DNA of 32,109 nucleotides. Source: Sulfurimonas sp. Lineage in GTDB: Bacteria > Campylobacterota > Campylobacteria > Campylobacterales > Sulfurimonadaceae. Of the stretch, positions 8,994 through 18,893 are shown piece by piece. Numbering within the stretch: position 1 is the stretch's first letter; every line of letters begins with the position of its first letter. Location: assembly GCA_015488615.1 (NCBI GenBank), contig WFNM01000116.1:1-32109 (forward strand), written 5' to 3'. The notes below the pieces were generated by a model. It was not told the DNA's origin. It did not search any database and saw nothing but the letters and a program-made list of their open reading frames with translations. The position numbers were made by a program, and so were the translations under genes.

Positions 8994-9731
8994 TTATTTT
9001 CCCATTATAAAGAGGTTATTACTATTGTGAGTAACCTCAGTAAAACGCTCTTTAAGCTCCCTGTCAAATGTCAAAATAAAAACATTTGCATTCGTGAGCT
9101 TGGCATCTATAAACTTATTTAAAAGTACATCATCTGCCACATTTTTCCCATGGTCACACTTGATAAAGTCAAAAGAGTTGAGTGTTTTTCCATAGTCATA
9201 AAGATTGGCTTCCCACTCAGCACGTTTGAGATAAAGTGAGTCAGGATTAGCGGCAAGGACTATATCTTCATCTTCTATTTCGTACTTGTCAATTATCTCA
9301 CTAAAGATAGAAGAGATACTTGAGAAGTTCTCTATATCCCAAAAAAGGTAGCTTTTACTTGCCTTACTTCTGTTTTTCTTATTGATAAGCTTGAGCCGTT
9401 TTGTGATGTTGAAGTTACTATGGGCATGATCGTTTATAAAAAGTATAGAGTTTTTGAGTTTTACAGCATCATTGACATTAAAACCTAAAACCTCACCCAT
9501 CTCTATGTAAAGTTCAAGGTTTTCTATCTCCTCTTCTGAAGAGCCTTTTTGATACTTCTTGAGTTTATGAAGTTTGGAATTTGAGAAGACAATCTGTATA
9601 TTCATCTTTTCGTGGTTCGCATATGCTTGCTTCACTCGAAAGAAGACATTTTTTGCTTCAGCATTATCTGGAAGCTCTACACTTCCTCTGTACTTATGCT
9701 CTATACTGATTTTTTGTTTGCTTATGGACAA
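8994..9731 (-). CDS. Putative NYN/PIN-like domain ribonuclease with uncharacterised N-terminal domain
   Basis: TTG start; C-terminal half SYLFWDIENFSSI...KNVADDVLLNKFIDAKLTNANVFILTFDRELKERF has the acidic-residue spacing expected of a NYN/PIN-like fold (DxEN, DD, D). Confidence 0.6.
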   Translation of the reverse strand: MSISKQKISIEHKYRGSVELPDNAEAKNVFFRVKQAYANHEKMNIQIVFSNSKLHKLKKYQKGSSEEEIENLELYIEMGEVLGFNVNDAVKLKNSILFINDHAHSNFNITKRLKLINKKNRSKASKSYLFWDIENFSSISSIFSEIIDKYEIEDEDIVLAANPDSLYLKRAEWEANLYDYGKTLNSFDFIKCDHGKNVADDVLLNKFIDAKLTNANVFILTFDRELKERFTEVTHNSNNLFIMGK

Positions 9732-9740
9732 AGAGAGTGC

Positions 9741-10394
9741 CTACAGAAGACCGAAGAACTTTGCAGCATCTTCTTCATCATCTGTTAAGTCCTCTTTGAC
9801 AAAGTCCTCATGAGTATCCATCATATGCTGGACATGATTTTTTGCGTACTCAAAAAATATCTTTTGGGCTGCTTCGTCATCGAAGATAAAACCAAGACCA
9901 CTAAACTGGTACTGAGGTTCCTCTTGTTCTATACAAAGAGTGATACCCTCACACTTCTCTTCTGCAAGTTCTACAAGTTTTCTATAGTCTATGTTAAACT
10001 CAGTAGCCTGCCAACCAATCTCTTCAAGTTCTTTGTTTGAAAACTCAGCAACGCCATCAGCAGTAGTGTCATCATAAGAACTTCTCGGAGTGTTAAGTCC
10101 TATAAGCTCTTGCCAGTTAGAAAATGCTTTAATAAGTACACGCTCTTCATCTTCAACTATTTGATAATTTTTCCCAAATACTTCTTCTATCTTCATAGGA
10201 GTTGGTGGAGTAAGAGCACTCACTGGTTTAGCAGAGTACTTCCCCTCAAAAACTAAAATCTCTTTATCTGCATACGGAGGAGTTTTTATCTCACCCTTGT
10301 AGTTGACTGCAAATGTTTTTCCAGTGTTGATAGCTTGAAGAAGTTCTTTCTTATCAGCTGTGATGATCTCTTTAAAAAGGTTAAATTTTTTCAT
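9741..10394 (-). CDS. Hypothetical acidic protein of 217 aa, probably co-transcribed with the NYN-like gene
   Basis: Complete ORF with GGAAG-like SD upstream and a -10-like TATAAT (minus strand 10432-10427); 9 nt separates its stop from the next start. Family not recognised. Confidence 0.8.
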   Translation of the reverse strand: MKKFNLFKEIITADKKELLQAINTGKTFAVNYKGEIKTPPYADKEILVFEGKYSAKPVSALTPPTPMKIEEVFGKNYQIVEDEERVLIKAFSNWQELIGLNTPRSSYDDTTADGVAEFSNKELEEIGWQATEFNIDYRKLVELAEEKCEGITLCIEQEEPQYQFSGLGFIFDDEAAQKIFFEYAKNHVQHMMDTHEDFVKEDLTDDEEDAAKFFGLL

Positions 10395-10426
10395 TTTACT
10401 TCCTATGGTGTTATATAATTGTTCGT

Positions 10427-10432
10427 ATTATA
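10427..10432 (-). promoter_or_regulatory. -10 box (TATAAT) for the 10394-8994 minus-strand operon
   Basis: Reverse complement reads GTATAATACGAACAATTATATAACACCATAGGAAGTAAAATG. Confidence 0.55.
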
Positions 10433-10508
10433 CAGACTAAGACTTTAAACGAATAAGTTTAATAATAGATATAAGCTAAAACTAATAAAAGTTTTACCAA
10501 ACTTTGAG

Positions 10509-10514
10509 TATAAT
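10509..10514 (+). promoter_or_regulatory. -10 box (TATAAT) upstream of ilvC
   Basis: TTTGAGTATAATGCC about 50 nt before the ilvC ATG. Confidence 0.55.
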
Positions 10515-10547
10515 GCCACAAAATTTTATAAGAGCTTTGACTCTTAG

Positions 10548-11588
<1,041 letters not shown>

Positions 11589-11640
11589 TAGTAGTTTTAA
11601 AGTCTTCTTAACTAGCTGTGATTGTTATCATAGCTATTAA

Positions 11641-11677
11641 AAAAAAGGGTAACTAGTTTTAGTTACCCTTTTTTTTT
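11641..11677 (+). terminator. Intrinsic terminator downstream of ilvC
   Basis: Perfect 15-bp stem AAAAAAGGGTAACTA / TAGTTACCCTTTTTT with GTTT loop followed by further T residues. Confidence 0.9.
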
Positions 11678-11713
11678 GTTAAAATTTTAGAGCTTTCCTT
11701 AATATTTCTTCGC

Positions 11714-11719
11714 TATAAT
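11714..11719 (+). promoter_or_regulatory. -10 box (TATAAT) of bioD, 6 nt before ATG
   Basis: TTTCTTCGCTATAATCCTCTTATG immediately downstream of the ilvC terminator. Confidence 0.6.
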
Positions 11720-11725
11720 CCTCTT

Positions 11726-12373
11726 ATGAAAAAACGAATCTTTGTAACAGCAACAAATACTAATATTGGTAAAACATATACTACTTTAAAACTTTTAGAA
11801 CATTATACTTCACAAGGTATAAAAGTCGGGGCCATAAAACTTGTTGAAACTGGTGTTGTGGACGGTGTATATCCTGATGGGGATCTACTTTTAGCTAAAC
11901 TTAAAGAGTTGAACTCTGCATTTAGTGAGTTTAGTGTACAAGACATTGTACCTATTTCTTATGAACTTCCAGCAGCTCCTTATATTGCTTCTCGTGGAAA
12001 AGCTTTAGATTTTGGGCTATTAAATTCTGCTATTGAAAAGATAGAGGAAGTTTGTGATTTACTTATTATCGAAGGAGCAGGGGGACTTTTTGTTCCTGTT
12101 GATGCGAATTTTATGATGATAGATTTGATTCCTTTTTTTAATGCAAAAGGACTTTTAGTTACACACTGCTCACTTGGATGTATTAACGACACACTGCTAA
12201 GCTTGCAGGCTCTACAAAAAAGAAATATTGATGCCATAATGGTTTTTAACTGTAGAGAAAAATATAGCGATTTCAGTACTTTAAGCGAGCCTTATTTCTT
12301 GAATCGCGATATAGAAGTTTTAAAATTACATGAAGATATTGACACTATCTGTGATGTCTTGTATAATTTGTAA
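11726..12373 (+). CDS. bioD: Dethiobiotin synthase
   Basis: MKKRIFVTATNTNIGKTYTTLKLLEHY...GAIKLVETGV...LIIEGAGGLFVPVD; BioD P-loop and EGAGG motif. Confidence 0.93.
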   Translation: MKKRIFVTATNTNIGKTYTTLKLLEHYTSQGIKVGAIKLVETGVVDGVYPDGDLLLAKLKELNSAFSEFSVQDIVPISYELPAAPYIASRGKALDFGLLNSAIEKIEEVCDLLIIEGAGGLFVPVDANFMMIDLIPFFNAKGLLVTHCSLGCINDTLLSLQALQKRNIDAIMVFNCREKYSDFSTLSEPYFLNRDIEVLKLHEDIDTICDVLYNL

Positions 12374-12395
12374 ATTATTTTAGGATGGTAAAAAT

Positions 12396-13265
12396 ATGGC
12401 GCACTTAATTCGCACTGATGATTTTAGTAAAGAAGAGATAGAAGAGATTTTAGCAGATGCGAAACACTTTAGTGATGGGCATTTTGAACTACTGCTCAAA
12501 GATAAAATTATTATTACTCTTTTCTTTGAAAACTCTACTCGTACAAAGAGTAGTTTTGAAATAGCAGCAAAACGTTTAGGAGCAGAGATAGTTCACCTTG
12601 ATGTAGCAAAAAGTTCTACAAAAAAAGGCGAAACTCTTGTAGATACAGCGATGAACCTCGATGCTATGGGACCAAATGCTATCATAGTTCGACATCAAAA
12701 TTCTGGTGTGCCACAGATACTAGCTGACCATACAAAAGCGAGTATACTTAATGCTGGAGATGGAGCACATGCTCACCCTTCGCAAGCACTTCTCGATCTC
12801 TATACTCTGAGAGAGCATTTTGGAGACTTAGCAGGTAAAAAAATTGCTATCGTTGGAGATATCAAGAATTCTCGTGTAGCTAACTCAAACATAGAACTGC
12901 TCTCGCGTTTTGGCATGGAAGTTATTTTAGTCGCACCTCCTCACTTCTTACCAAAGACAAAACTTCGTACTACACATTTTTTAGCAGAGATTATTGATGA
13001 AGTCGATGCTATTATGAGTCTGAGAACACAGACTGAACGCCACTCATCACAAAGTTATGCATCTCTTAAAGATTATGCAAGTGATTTTTGTATTACGGAA
13101 GAGCTTATTGGTGAGAGGGATATTATTTTACTTCATCCTGGGCCAGTACATAGAAATATCGATATAACAGATGCACTTCTTGATGATAAACGATGTAAGG
13201 TACTAGAACAAGTGACAAATGGTGTTAACATCCGTATGGCAATTTTAAAAAAACTTATCGCTTAA
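12396..13265 (+). CDS. pyrB: Aspartate carbamoyltransferase catalytic subunit
   Basis: [22 protein letters not shown]...[12 protein letters not shown]...[12 protein letters not shown]. Confidence 0.97.
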   Translation: MAHLIRTDDFSKEEIEEILADAKHFSDGHFELLLKDKIIITLFFENSTRTKSSFEIAAKRLGAEIVHLDVAKSSTKKGETLVDTAMNLDAMGPNAIIVRHQNSGVPQILADHTKASILNAGDGAHAHPSQALLDLYTLREHFGDLAGKKIAIVGDIKNSRVANSNIELLSRFGMEVILVAPPHFLPKTKLRTTHFLAEIIDEVDAIMSLRTQTERHSSQSYASLKDYASDFCITEELIGERDIILLHPGPVHRNIDITDALLDDKRCKVLEQVTNGVNIRMAILKKLIA

Positions 13266-13268
13266 TAG

Positions 13269-14207
13269 ATGTCTATTAAACTTTTAAATTCTCTTGGAAA
13301 GAGGAGAGAGCCTTTTCTTTTTATAAGTGATTTTAAGGGTGAAAATATAGAAGTAATTTTAGCTAAAGAGTTAGAAAAAGAAGATGTCGCATTTGCGATT
13401 AATGAGTCATTTGTACATAAAAAACATAAACACACTTTAGAAACCTTTCCTATAAATTTTACAGAGTACAAAAAGAAATTTGATACGATTATTGAAAAAA
13501 TAAAATCTGGTGAGACCTATGTCTTGAACTTAACTCAGCCTACAAAAGTAAAAACACCGCTCTCTTTGTCTGAGATATTTACTCTCACAAATGCACACTA
13601 TAAGTTGTACTACAAAGATAAATTTGTCTGTTTTTCTCCTGAAAAGTTTATCCAGATAAGTGAAAACATCATTCATACCTTTCCGATGAAAGGGACTATA
13701 GATGCTTTACTCTCAAATGCAGAGGAACAGATCTTGACAAATGCAAAAGAGATGGCCGAACATATAATGATAGTAGACTTGTTGAGAAATGACCTTTCAA
13801 TAATTTCTACAGAGGTTAAGGTAGAGAGGTTTAGGTATATTACAGAACTGGATACTGGAAGAAAAAAACTTCTACAAGTAAGTTCACATATAAGTGGTAC
13901 ACTTGAATCAAACTGGCATGAAAATATTGGCACGATACTTCAGGCTCTTCTGCCTGCCGGGAGTATAAGTGGTGCTCCTAAAAAGAGTACTGTAAAGATT
14001 ATAGAAGATGTCGAAGACTATAAACGTGACTACTTTAGCGGTGTTTTTGGCTATTACGATGGAGTGACTTTAGATAGTGGCGTGATGATACGTTTTATAG
14101 AAAAAACTGAAGAGGGCCTTATATATAAGAGTGGTGGTGGGATCACACTAGATAGTGATGCTCATTTAGAGTATAATGAGATGCAAGATAAAATATATTT
14201 ACCCTAA
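13269..14207 (+). CDS. pabB: Chorismate-binding protein, aminodeoxychorismate synthase component I-like
   Basis: KIKSGETYVLNLTQPT...FPMKGTID...MIVDLLRNDLS...PAGSISGAPKKSTVKII...YYSGVFGYYDG-like DYFSGVFGYYDG...GGGITLDSD. Confidence 0.87.
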   Translation: MSIKLLNSLGKRREPFLFISDFKGENIEVILAKELEKEDVAFAINESFVHKKHKHTLETFPINFTEYKKKFDTIIEKIKSGETYVLNLTQPTKVKTPLSLSEIFTLTNAHYKLYYKDKFVCFSPEKFIQISENIIHTFPMKGTIDALLSNAEEQILTNAKEMAEHIMIVDLLRNDLSIISTEVKVERFRYITELDTGRKKLLQVSSHISGTLESNWHENIGTILQALLPAGSISGAPKKSTVKIIEDVEDYKRDYFSGVFGYYDGVTLDSGVMIRFIEKTEEGLIYKSGGGITLDSDAHLEYNEMQDKIYLP

Positions 14208-14216
14208 TGGAAGAGA

Positions 14217-15527
14217 ATGTTTAGTAATTTAAAAATTTTTACAAGTGCTTGGAACTTTGATAAATCTGAAGTAAATCTCAAAAGCAAATTTCAGATGATA
14301 AATGCAGCACTTCTTTTGTCAACTATCAGTTTACTTTTTGGTATCATTGTTAATTTTTATAAAACAACTTATGGAATTATTCCAGTAGAAGTAGCGATGA
14401 TATTTTTAAATATTGTCTCCTTCTTTGTATTACGTAGATATAAAAGTAGCTTTAAATTTATTTCTTTTACTATCGCCACTCAGTTTGGTTTATTATTTCT
14501 TTTCCTCTATTATAGATTTTCACCTGAGTCATTAAAGTTTATTTGGCTCTTTTCTTATCCTATTGTAGTCCTCTATTTTCAAGAGAAAAAATATGCAAAG
14601 TACTCGATGTCATTTGTCATTGGAATGATTTTGCTTGGGCCTATTCAGCCTTTTATCCTTATTGGATTTAGTATGTTTCAAGCAGTATATATCTCTGTTG
14701 TTTTAGCCGTTATAAGTGTTATTATTACATTTTATCAAAATAGAATGGATGATGCTAGAGCACTTATCTTTGAACAACAAGAGCAACTTCAAGAGCAAGT
14801 TGATGAGCTTACTTGTAAGGATAAACTTTTAAGTGTTCAGTCTAAGCAAGCTGTTATGGGTGAGATGATTAGTATGATAGCACACCAATGGCGGCAACCT
14901 CTCTCCACTGTCACTCTAACAGTTTCCGATATTCAGCTCAAAAAGATGTTAGGAACTGAAGTTTCAGAAGAACAAATGGTTAGAAGCCTACAAGAGATAA
15001 GTGATACAGTTGTTTACCTCTCTGATACTATCGATGATTTTCAAACTTATTTTAATCCAAATAAAAATATAACACAGGGAAATATTGATGATGTGATTCA
15101 TAAAGTACTTAATTTTATTCAAGCAAGAGTTAAAGGGACAAAAATAGTTATAGAATATAAGAATAAAAATAGAGATATCATTGATATGTATCAAAATGAA
15201 CTCATTCAAGTTATACTCAATATTATGAATAATGCAGTAGATGCACATTTAGAAGTAAAAAAGGAACATCCTACTATTGCACTCTATGTGAGAAATTTAG
15301 AGACAGAACTTGAGTTAATAATCAAGGATAATGCTGGTGGGATAGAAGCTGAGAAGTTAGAAAAAATCTTTGAACCATACTATAGTACAAAAGGGAAAAA
15401 TGGGACAGGTTTAGGACTCTATATGTCACAAATGATTATTGAAAAGCAGTTCAACTCTAAAATCGAAGTTACAAGCACAACAGAGGGTACTATATTTAGC
15501 ATTAAGATTCCAAAAAAATTATCATAA
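14217..15527 (+). CDS. Sensor histidine kinase with membrane-embedded N-terminus (orphan)
   Basis: Several hydrophobic TM helices, coiled coil, H-box MISMIAHQWRQPLSTVTLTVSDIQLK, HATPase N-box NIMNNAVDA, DNAGGIEAEKLEKIFEPYYSTKGKNGTGLGLYMSQMIIE. Confidence 0.93.
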   Translation: MFSNLKIFTSAWNFDKSEVNLKSKFQMINAALLLSTISLLFGIIVNFYKTTYGIIPVEVAMIFLNIVSFFVLRRYKSSFKFISFTIATQFGLLFLFLYYRFSPESLKFIWLFSYPIVVLYFQEKKYAKYSMSFVIGMILLGPIQPFILIGFSMFQAVYISVVLAVISVIITFYQNRMDDARALIFEQQEQLQEQVDELTCKDKLLSVQSKQAVMGEMISMIAHQWRQPLSTVTLTVSDIQLKKMLGTEVSEEQMVRSLQEISDTVVYLSDTIDDFQTYFNPNKNITQGNIDDVIHKVLNFIQARVKGTKIVIEYKNKNRDIIDMYQNELIQVILNIMNNAVDAHLEVKKEHPTIALYVRNLETELELIIKDNAGGIEAEKLEKIFEPYYSTKGKNGTGLGLYMSQMIIEKQFNSKIEVTSTTEGTIFSIKIPKKLS

Positions 15528-15543
15528 TTTAGATTTTCTTCGT

Positions 15544-15549
15544 TATAAT
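15544..15549 (+). promoter_or_regulatory. -10 box (TATAAT) upstream of tal
   Basis: TTTTCTTCGTTATAATAGAG about 23 nt before tal ATG; SD TTAGGA follows. Confidence 0.55.
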
Positions 15550-15572
15550 AGAGTAAAAATTTAGGAATAACT

Positions 15573-16553
15573 ATGTATATTGAAGATTTGAAATTTTCAC
15601 TCTGGGCTGATTTTATTGAACGTGACTATCTTGATAAAGAATTTAAAGAACTCATAGCTAAAAAAATAATTAACGGTGCTACTTCAAATCCTGCAATATT
15701 TAAAAATGCTATTCTCAGTTCTGATGCTTATAAAGAGCAACTTGCAACACTCAAAAACCTTTCTGCAAAAGAAAAGTATGAGGCTGTAGCTATTTTTGAT
15801 ATAACAAAGGCGGCTGATATTTTACGCCCTCTTTATGACAAAGGTGATGATGGCTATGTGAGTATAGAAGTTGATCCCTCTTTGTGTTATGATGCTAAAG
15901 CGACTATATTAGAAGGTAAGCGACTTTTTAAAACTATCAATCGTCCAAATGTTATGATAAAAGTTCCAGCTACAAGTGCTGGATATGAGGCTATGGAAGA
16001 ACTTACCTCTGTTGGTATTCCAGTAAACGCGACACTTATTTTTAAAAAAGAGCAGGCTATAGCATGTGCTAATGCTTTTAAACGCGGAACCTATAACTAC
16101 GATAAAAAAGTGGATACAGTTATAAGTGTTTTTGTCTCTCGTATAGATAGAGCCTTAGATGATACACTCAAAGAAAAAGGCATAGATACAGGACTTAGTG
16201 GTATCTATAATAGTGCAAGTATATATGCAGCAATAGAGCAGATGAGTGTAGAAGGATGCCGTACTCTTTTTGCGAGTACTGGGGTTAAAGGTGATGATCT
16301 AGATGCAGATTACTACATAGAAAAACTACTTGCTTACAATAGTGTCAATACTGCTCCAGTAGAGACTATAATAGCCTTTACATCGAATACTACCACAGAG
16401 AGTGCTCTCCCAATTGATAGAGAGATTATAGAAGCTCACTTTAGTAAACTCAAAGATGCTGGCATAGATTTTCAAGCTCTTTTAGATACACAAATAGTAG
16501 ATGGTCTTGAGGCATTTAAGGATGCCTTCACTGAGATAATGGAGGCATTATGA
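15573..16553 (+). CDS. tal: Transaldolase
   Basis: SLWADFIERDYLDKEFKELIAKKIINGATSNPAIFKNAI...VMIKVPATSAGYEAMEEL...GIPVNATLIFKKEQA. Confidence 0.95.
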   Translation: MYIEDLKFSLWADFIERDYLDKEFKELIAKKIINGATSNPAIFKNAILSSDAYKEQLATLKNLSAKEKYEAVAIFDITKAADILRPLYDKGDDGYVSIEVDPSLCYDAKATILEGKRLFKTINRPNVMIKVPATSAGYEAMEELTSVGIPVNATLIFKKEQAIACANAFKRGTYNYDKKVDTVISVFVSRIDRALDDTLKEKGIDTGLSGIYNSASIYAAIEQMSVEGCRTLFASTGVKGDDLDADYYIEKLLAYNSVNTAPVETIIAFTSNTTTESALPIDREIIEAHFSKLKDAGIDFQALLDTQIVDGLEAFKDAFTEIMEAL

Positions 16554-17731
16554 AACAAGAAGTCGATGTCAGTAAGCTCACATTTGAGCAGCTTAAAAAG
16601 GTACGAGTTTACCTCAAAAAGATGATAGAAGTTGGTGGATCTGACCTTCATATAAAAGCAAATGCAGTTATCCGTGCTCGTATTAATGGAAATATTGTAC
16701 AATTTTCTGGAGGGATACTCTCAAAAGATGATGCCTTAACTTTCGCAAAAGAGTTACTCAAAGGGCGTTTTGGCGAATTTGTTGAGCATAAAGAGCTTGA
16801 CCTTGTCTATCCATATGATGAAAACAATCGTTTCCGTGTCAATATTTTCTTTCAAATGGATGGTGTTTCAGCAGTATTTCGTGTGATTCCTGTGAAAATT
16901 CCCTCTTTTGATCAGCTTCACCTTCCTGATATTATTAAAACATTTACTCAAAAAGAACGTGGTTTAGTCCTTGTAACTGGGGTGACAGGTTCCGGAAAGT
17001 CTACAACTCTTGCTGCACTTATAAATGAGATCAATGTAACAAAGAAAAAACATATTATTACCATTGAAGATCCTATAGAGTTTGTACATAAAGATCGTGG
17101 TTGTATAATTAACCAGCGCTCAGTTGGACAAGATACAAATAGTTTTGGTAATGCACTTCGTGCTGCACTTCGTGAAGATCCAGATATTATTCTTGTTGGG
17201 GAGATGCGTGATAAAGAGACAATAAATCTTGCTCTTCATGCAGCAGATACTGGCCACCTAGTTTTTTCAACACTGCACACTATCGATGCAAAAGAGACTA
17301 TAAACCGCATCATTGCACAATTTCCTACAGATGAGCAAAACCGTGTGCGACTCTCTGTAGCTGGGGTGATTCAGGGAGTTGTATCACAACGACTTGTACC
17401 TACTATTGATGGTGGTCGCCGTGCAGCTATGGAAATTTTGGTGCGTACTCCAAGAATTGAGAAGCTTATAATGGAGAACCGTGATTATGAGATTCGTGAT
17501 GCAATTGAGGCTGGAAAAGAGCACTATCATTCACAGAGTTTTGATCAGTCTATCTTAGATCTTTACAATGACGGTATTATTTCTAAAGAGCAGGCTATGA
17601 AAAATGCAACAAGTGCTTCGGACCTTGAATTGAAGATAAGTGGGCTTACAAGTGGTAAAGTTGGTGAGAGTAGTAGCTCAAATGTTACAGAAATAAGTGA
17701 AAATGATACAGATATTTTTGACTTGAAGTAA
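16550..17731 (+). CDS. pilT: Type IV pilus retraction ATPase PilT family
   Basis: GGSDLHIKANAVIRARINGNI, Walker A GVTGSGKSTTLAA, Asp box EDPIEFVHKDRGCIINQRSVGQDT, Walker B ILVGEMRDKETI, His box TLHTIDAKETINRII. Confidence 0.93.
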   Translation: MKQEVDVSKLTFEQLKKVRVYLKKMIEVGGSDLHIKANAVIRARINGNIVQFSGGILSKDDALTFAKELLKGRFGEFVEHKELDLVYPYDENNRFRVNIFFQMDGVSAVFRVIPVKIPSFDQLHLPDIIKTFTQKERGLVLVTGVTGSGKSTTLAALINEINVTKKKHIITIEDPIEFVHKDRGCIINQRSVGQDTNSFGNALRAALREDPDIILVGEMRDKETINLALHAADTGHLVFSTLHTIDAKETINRIIAQFPTDEQNRVRLSVAGVIQGVVSQRLVPTIDGGRRAAMEILVRTPRIEKLIMENRDYEIRDAIEAGKEHYHSQSFDQSILDLYNDGIISKEQAMKNATSASDLELKISGLTSGKVGESSSSNVTEISENDTDIFDLK

Positions 17732-17750
17732 GCCTTAAATAATAAATAGG

Positions 17751-17756
17751 TATAAT
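17751..17756 (+). promoter_or_regulatory. -10 box (TATAAT) upstream of rplY
   Basis: AATAGGTATAATTGCGACC, about 30 nt before ATG with AAGGAA SD. Confidence 0.5.
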
Positions 17757-17786
17757 TGCGACCATTTTTAAACACAAGGAAATAAT

Positions 17787-18323
17787 ATGTTAGAAGGTAT
17801 CGTTAGAGAGAGTATGGCAACAGGAGCTACAAAAGCACTACGTCGAGATGGTTATCTAATTGCAAATATCTACGGAAAAGGCTTTGAAAATATCAATGCT
17901 GCATTCAAAATGAATGAATATATCCGTACTGTTCGTAATAAAGAGACTATAGCATTCCCAGTAAATGTTGCTGGTAAAGAGTTAAATGTAGTTGTTCAAG
18001 GGTATGAGTCACATGCAGTTACAGGAAACTTACTTCATGTTGATTTAATGGTAGCACAAGCAGGTGTTGAAACTACTTTCAATATTCCTGTAGTAGCACT
18101 AGGTGAAGCAATTGGTCTTAAGAACAAAGGTCTTGTTCACATGGCTAAAACTCGTTTAACTGTTAAATGTACTCCAGAGAATTTAATGAATAAAATAGAA
18201 ATTGATGTTACAGATATGGATGTTGGTGATTCTAAGCTTGTTCGTGATCTTCCAGAATTAGTAAATATGACTGTTATTGACAGTGATCGTGTTGCTCTTA
18301 TAAGTATCATTAAAGCGAAATAA
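17787..18323 (+). CDS. rplY: 50S ribosomal protein L25/general stress protein Ctc
   Basis: MLEGIVRESMATGATKALRRDGYLIANIYGKG...VVVQGYESHAVTGNLLHVDLM; L25/Ctc; followed by pth. Confidence 0.95.
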   Translation: MLEGIVRESMATGATKALRRDGYLIANIYGKGFENINAAFKMNEYIRTVRNKETIAFPVNVAGKELNVVVQGYESHAVTGNLLHVDLMVAQAGVETTFNIPVVALGEAIGLKNKGLVHMAKTRLTVKCTPENLMNKIEIDVTDMDVGDSKLVRDLPELVNMTVIDSDRVALISIIKAK

Positions 18324-18325
18324 TT

Positions 18326-18889
18326 ATGCTCATTGTCGGTCTAGGGAACCCTGGTTCCGACTATGAAACTACTCGCCATAATATAGGTTTTATGGTTATA
18401 GATGAACTTAATCGTCGTCTTCACTCTACAAATGTTTCTAAAACAGCTTTTTTAGGCAACTGCTACAAATCAAAAAATCATTTTTTATTAAAACCACTTA
18501 CATTTATGAATCTCTCTGGCGATAGTGTTATAAAAGTAAAAAACTTCTATAAGCAAGAAAGTGTTGTTGTAATACATGATGATTTAGATCTACCGTATGG
18601 AAGTTTACGTTTTAAGCTTGGTGGCGGGCATGGTGGACACAATGGTCTTAAGTCTATTGATGCTAATATTGGTAAAGAGTATATTCGTGTGCGTATGGGT
18701 ATAGGTAAACCAGAACACAAAGGCGAGGTTGCTTCTTATGTCTTAAGTGATTTCTCTAGTAAGCAAAAAGAGTATCTTGATATTTTTATACAAGATACAG
18801 CAGATGCAGTAGAGTTTTTATTTGAAAATAGTTTACAAAATACTAGCAGTAAATTTGCAAAAAAAATAGCACAAAAAAAAGAAAATTAG
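18326..18889 (+). CDS. pth: Peptidyl-tRNA hydrolase
   Basis: LIVGLGNPGSDYETTRHNIGFMVID...LLKPLTFMNLSGDSV...VIHDDLDLPYGSLRFKLGGGHGGHNGLKSI. Confidence 0.97.
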   Translation: MLIVGLGNPGSDYETTRHNIGFMVIDELNRRLHSTNVSKTAFLGNCYKSKNHFLLKPLTFMNLSGDSVIKVKNFYKQESVVVIHDDLDLPYGSLRFKLGGGHGGHNGLKSIDANIGKEYIRVRMGIGKPEHKGEVASYVLSDFSSKQKEYLDIFIQDTADAVEFLFENSLQNTSSKFAKKIAQKKEN

Positions 18890-18893
18890 TATT

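Noticed and set aside
9574-10040. Plus-strand ORFs of 79 and 76 aa opposite the NYN-like/217-aa operon
   Set aside because: Cysteine/phenylalanine-rich shadow frames; the minus-strand genes have better composition, promoter and SD.
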